From Bacteroidia bacterium (GTDB lineage: Bacteria > Bacteroidota > Bacteroidia > B-17B0 > Aurantibacillaceae), in NCBI GenBank assembly GCA_026003255.1, contig BPGX01000010.1:1-64000 (forward strand): DNA of 64,000 nucleotides. Reading direction: 5' to 3'. Below the pieces are notes generated by a model, which was not told where the DNA came from, ran no database searches, and worked only from the letters and a program-made list of their open reading frames with translations. Positions 62,557 to 64,000 of this stretch are shown piece after piece (position 1 is the first letter of the stretch; the number at the start of each line of letters is the position of its first letter). The position numbers and the translations under genes were made by a program.

Positions 62557-62964
62557 TTTTAATTTTAAGTAATTTAAGGGACGTATCCACTGAGTTAGTG
62601 GAAGATGTTCTTTTGGCTAATAAAATTGACTTTTATCGTGTAAATGAAGAAGATGAAATTTGGCTAGAAAAATTTGAAATGCGATATCAAAAATACAAAT
62701 TTGACAGAAGTCATCAAGAAAAAATCTTTTCAAAAATACTGGCACATTAAAAAAGATGAAATCACTGTGTGTAAAGATTGTGAATTCCGTCATATCTGCA
62801 CAGATTGCCGGGCATATCTTGAAAATCCTGATGATTTATACAGTAAGCCCTTGAAATGTGACTATAATCCTTATACCTGTCAATGGGAAGAATGGAGCAC
62901 ATATCCACTCAAACAAAAAGCTATAGAGTTTTATGATTTAAGAGAAATTATTGAGAAATCATAA
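62553..62964 (+). pseudogene. Fused remnant of grasp-with-spasm maturases (gwsG start joined to gwsS end)
   Basis: Two fragments in different frames. The first (62553 to about 62670) reads MILILSNLRDVSTELVEDVL and then a Y-R-V-N-E-E-D motif, the opening of the ATP-grasp maturase GwsG (M-I-L-I-L-S-x-x-x-D-x-S-T). From about 62700 the next frame reads L-T-E-V-I, then CKDCEFRHICTDCRAYLENP, KPLKCDYNPYT and a W-E-E-W-S-T motif, the C-terminal SPASM part of the radical-SAM maturase GwsS. Everything between (most of both proteins) is missing, so a large deletion fused the two genes. Neither product can be functional. The SPASM part is well conserved, so the deletion is recent. Confidence 0.75.
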
Positions 62965-62967
62965 CTT

Positions 62968-63162
62968 TCATTTCCACTCAAAAAAAATAAATCGCTCAAA
63001 TAATTTAAGAGAAAAAATTCATTTTGTATTGTTTTTCATTCATCAGAATTTGTTTATCTTTGCTTAAAAATTTACAACAATGAAAACCTACAATCCTTAT
63101 CCTCAATTAGGAGAACAATTAAAAGATGGTTTGGATTATGTGGTGAACAATATCCCTTCAAA
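62968..63162 (+). repeat. Direct repeat of about 200 bp, copy 2 (promoter plus truncated gene start)
   Basis: Near-identical to 60960-61167, including a -7 element (TATCTTTG) and the ATG at 63080. The copied coding part gives 29 residues, M-K-T-Y-N-P-Y-P-Q-L to I-P-S-K-H, and stops at TAA, where the parent gene continues with Asn-Pro-Thr. It is a truncated duplicate whose promoter may now drive the gene at 63192. Confidence 0.8.
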
Positions 63163-63191
63163 ACACTAAATAATTTTATTACACTGAAAAA

Positions 63192-64000
63192 ATGCGTAGA
63201 ACGAAAATAAATTTTCATTTCATCATATTTTTGATTACGAGAACTTGTTTGTTATATTGTCAAAATCCGCCAGAAAAATATTTGTTTCATATTAATAAGG
63301 CAGATAGTTTATTTCAGCAATCATATTATAATATTGCAAAGGTTGAATATTTAAGAGCTTCTTCAGAATGGGGAAACACAGGGCTACCATTTCATCAATA
63401 TCAATTGGCGCGTTGCTATGCAGAATTAAATAACAGAGATTCTGCATTTATGTATTTAAACAACCTTATGAGATATTTAGCTTTTTCAAACCCAGATACA
63501 ATTCAAAACGATAAACACTTTATTAATTTGTATAATGATAAACGATGGATTCAATTTATAAACAAAGTAAAGACAATTGAACAATCAGAAAAATCTGGAG
63601 TAATAAAAAGTATTAATACAATGGTTCAACACGATCAATTCTGGAGGAGATTAATGGTAAGGCATATTAATAATGACAATAACGTGAAAGATTCTATAAC
63701 AGAACCAGAAATAAAAAGAAAAATTCAACAGACAGATAGTGTAAATTATTTTTCATTAAAGAAAATTCTTAAAAAAGTAGGTTTTCCTGGGTATAGTAAG
63801 GTAGGTATGGTTGGATCTCAGAATTTCTGGATATTAGTTCAACATCAGGACAAGCACATTAATTTTCAAAAAAAGGTACTAAAGAAGATGAAAAAAGAAG
63901 TAAAAAGAAATAATGCCAGTCCTAACTTATATGCTTATTTATACGATAGAGTAATGGTAAATACAGGTAAAAAACAGATGTATGGAACACAGATGCGATT
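63192..64000 (+). CDS. DUF6624 family exported protein (3' partial)
   Basis: An open frame from the ATG at 63192 to the window end (269 codons). The signal peptide ends near L-L-Y-C-Q. A helical TPR-like region follows (SYYNIAKVEYLRASSEWG, YQLARCYAELNNRDSAFMYLNNL). The C-terminal part matches the DUF6624 pattern: FPGYSKVGMVGSQNFWILVQHQDKH, then L-Y-A-Y-L-Y-D-R-V-M-V-N-T-G-K-K-Q-M-Y-G-T-Q. The family is common in Bacteroidota and of unknown function. It lies directly after repeat copy 2, so its promoter is likely the duplicated one. Confidence 0.7.
   Translation, partial: MRRTKINFHFIIFLITRTCLLYCQNPPEKYLFHINKADSLFQQSYYNIAKVEYLRASSEWGNTGLPFHQYQLARCYAELNNRDSAFMYLNNLMRYLAFSNPDTIQNDKHFINLYNDKRWIQFINKVKTIEQSEKSGVIKSINTMVQHDQFWRRLMVRHINNDNNVKDSITEPEIKRKIQQTDSVNYFSLKKILKKVGFPGYSKVGMVGSQNFWILVQHQDKHINFQKKVLKKMKKEVKRNNASPNLYAYLYDRVMVNTGKKQMYGTQMR

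Overview
The window reads as a low-GC chromosome segment from the phylum Bacteroidota, most like Chitinophagia or Saprospiria. Several signs agree: secreted proteins with type A and type B C-terminal sorting domains of the type IX secretion system, promoters with the TAnnTTTG -7 element in place of a -10 box, weak Shine-Dalgarno sequences, a short NuoG without a molybdopterin domain, a fused isobutyryl-CoA mutase (IcmF), and remnants of a grasp-with-spasm RiPP locus. I saw no rRNA, tRNA, CRISPR array, complete insertion sequence or prophage.

Layout. 0-1.5 kb: the end of a surface-polysaccharide glycosyltransferase pair. 1.7-6.0 kb: an alpha/beta hydrolase and icmF, on the minus strand. 7.0-12.5 kb: class I ribonucleotide reductase (nrdB, nrdA) with an orphan adenine methyltransferase between the two genes, then rlmH and a DUF4783 gene. 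nrdA, rlmH and the DUF4783 gene all carry single-base indels, mostly in short homopolymers. 13-21 kb: a giant adhesin-like type IX substrate, an M14 carboxypeptidase and a SPOR-domain protein. 21.6-31 kb: ligA, a detached nuoGHI block, an M42 peptidase, a GH3-family protein, a LysE-type transporter, a DUF493 protein and an aldose epimerase. 31.2-35 kb: alaS and a divergent WYL regulator.

35-46.9 kb is an accessory island between alaS/WYL and hutU. Its left half is a minus-strand run of small secreted, membrane (DUF4407) and HNH-nuclease genes. Its centre is a retron: a structured ncRNA at 40298-40501, a retron-type reverse transcriptase with a C-terminal extension of about 350 residues, and two translationally coupled genes. 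These encode a degenerate receiver-like protein and a receiver (REC) protein ending in a HEPN-like RNase motif. Its right half has two unknown minus-strand genes. Eight copies of one promoter-like element (16-mer [GAT]TGAAnATACAYTGCA plus a -7 box, at fixed spacing in seven) lie upstream of minus-strand genes throughout the island, four of them in an 81-86 bp tandem. I regard the retron operon as the most likely undescribed system here, and the element family as the most unusual regulatory signal.

46.9-60.5 kb returns to core functions: a frameshifted hutU, nhaA, rnz, a type IX substrate, ilvE-tsaB-HlyD adaptor, a YyaL-type thioredoxin-fold protein, gltX and a DedA protein. 60.5-64 kb is a rearranged zone. 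It holds a direct repeat of about 200 bp (promoter plus first codons of an unknown gene), a fused remnant of grasp-with-spasm maturases, and a DUF6624 gene that runs off the end. Four copies of a MITE-like element with AACCCAAATTATGCA-type terminal inverted repeats lie in intergenic gaps at 12.7, 35.0, 52.0 and 60.6 kb.
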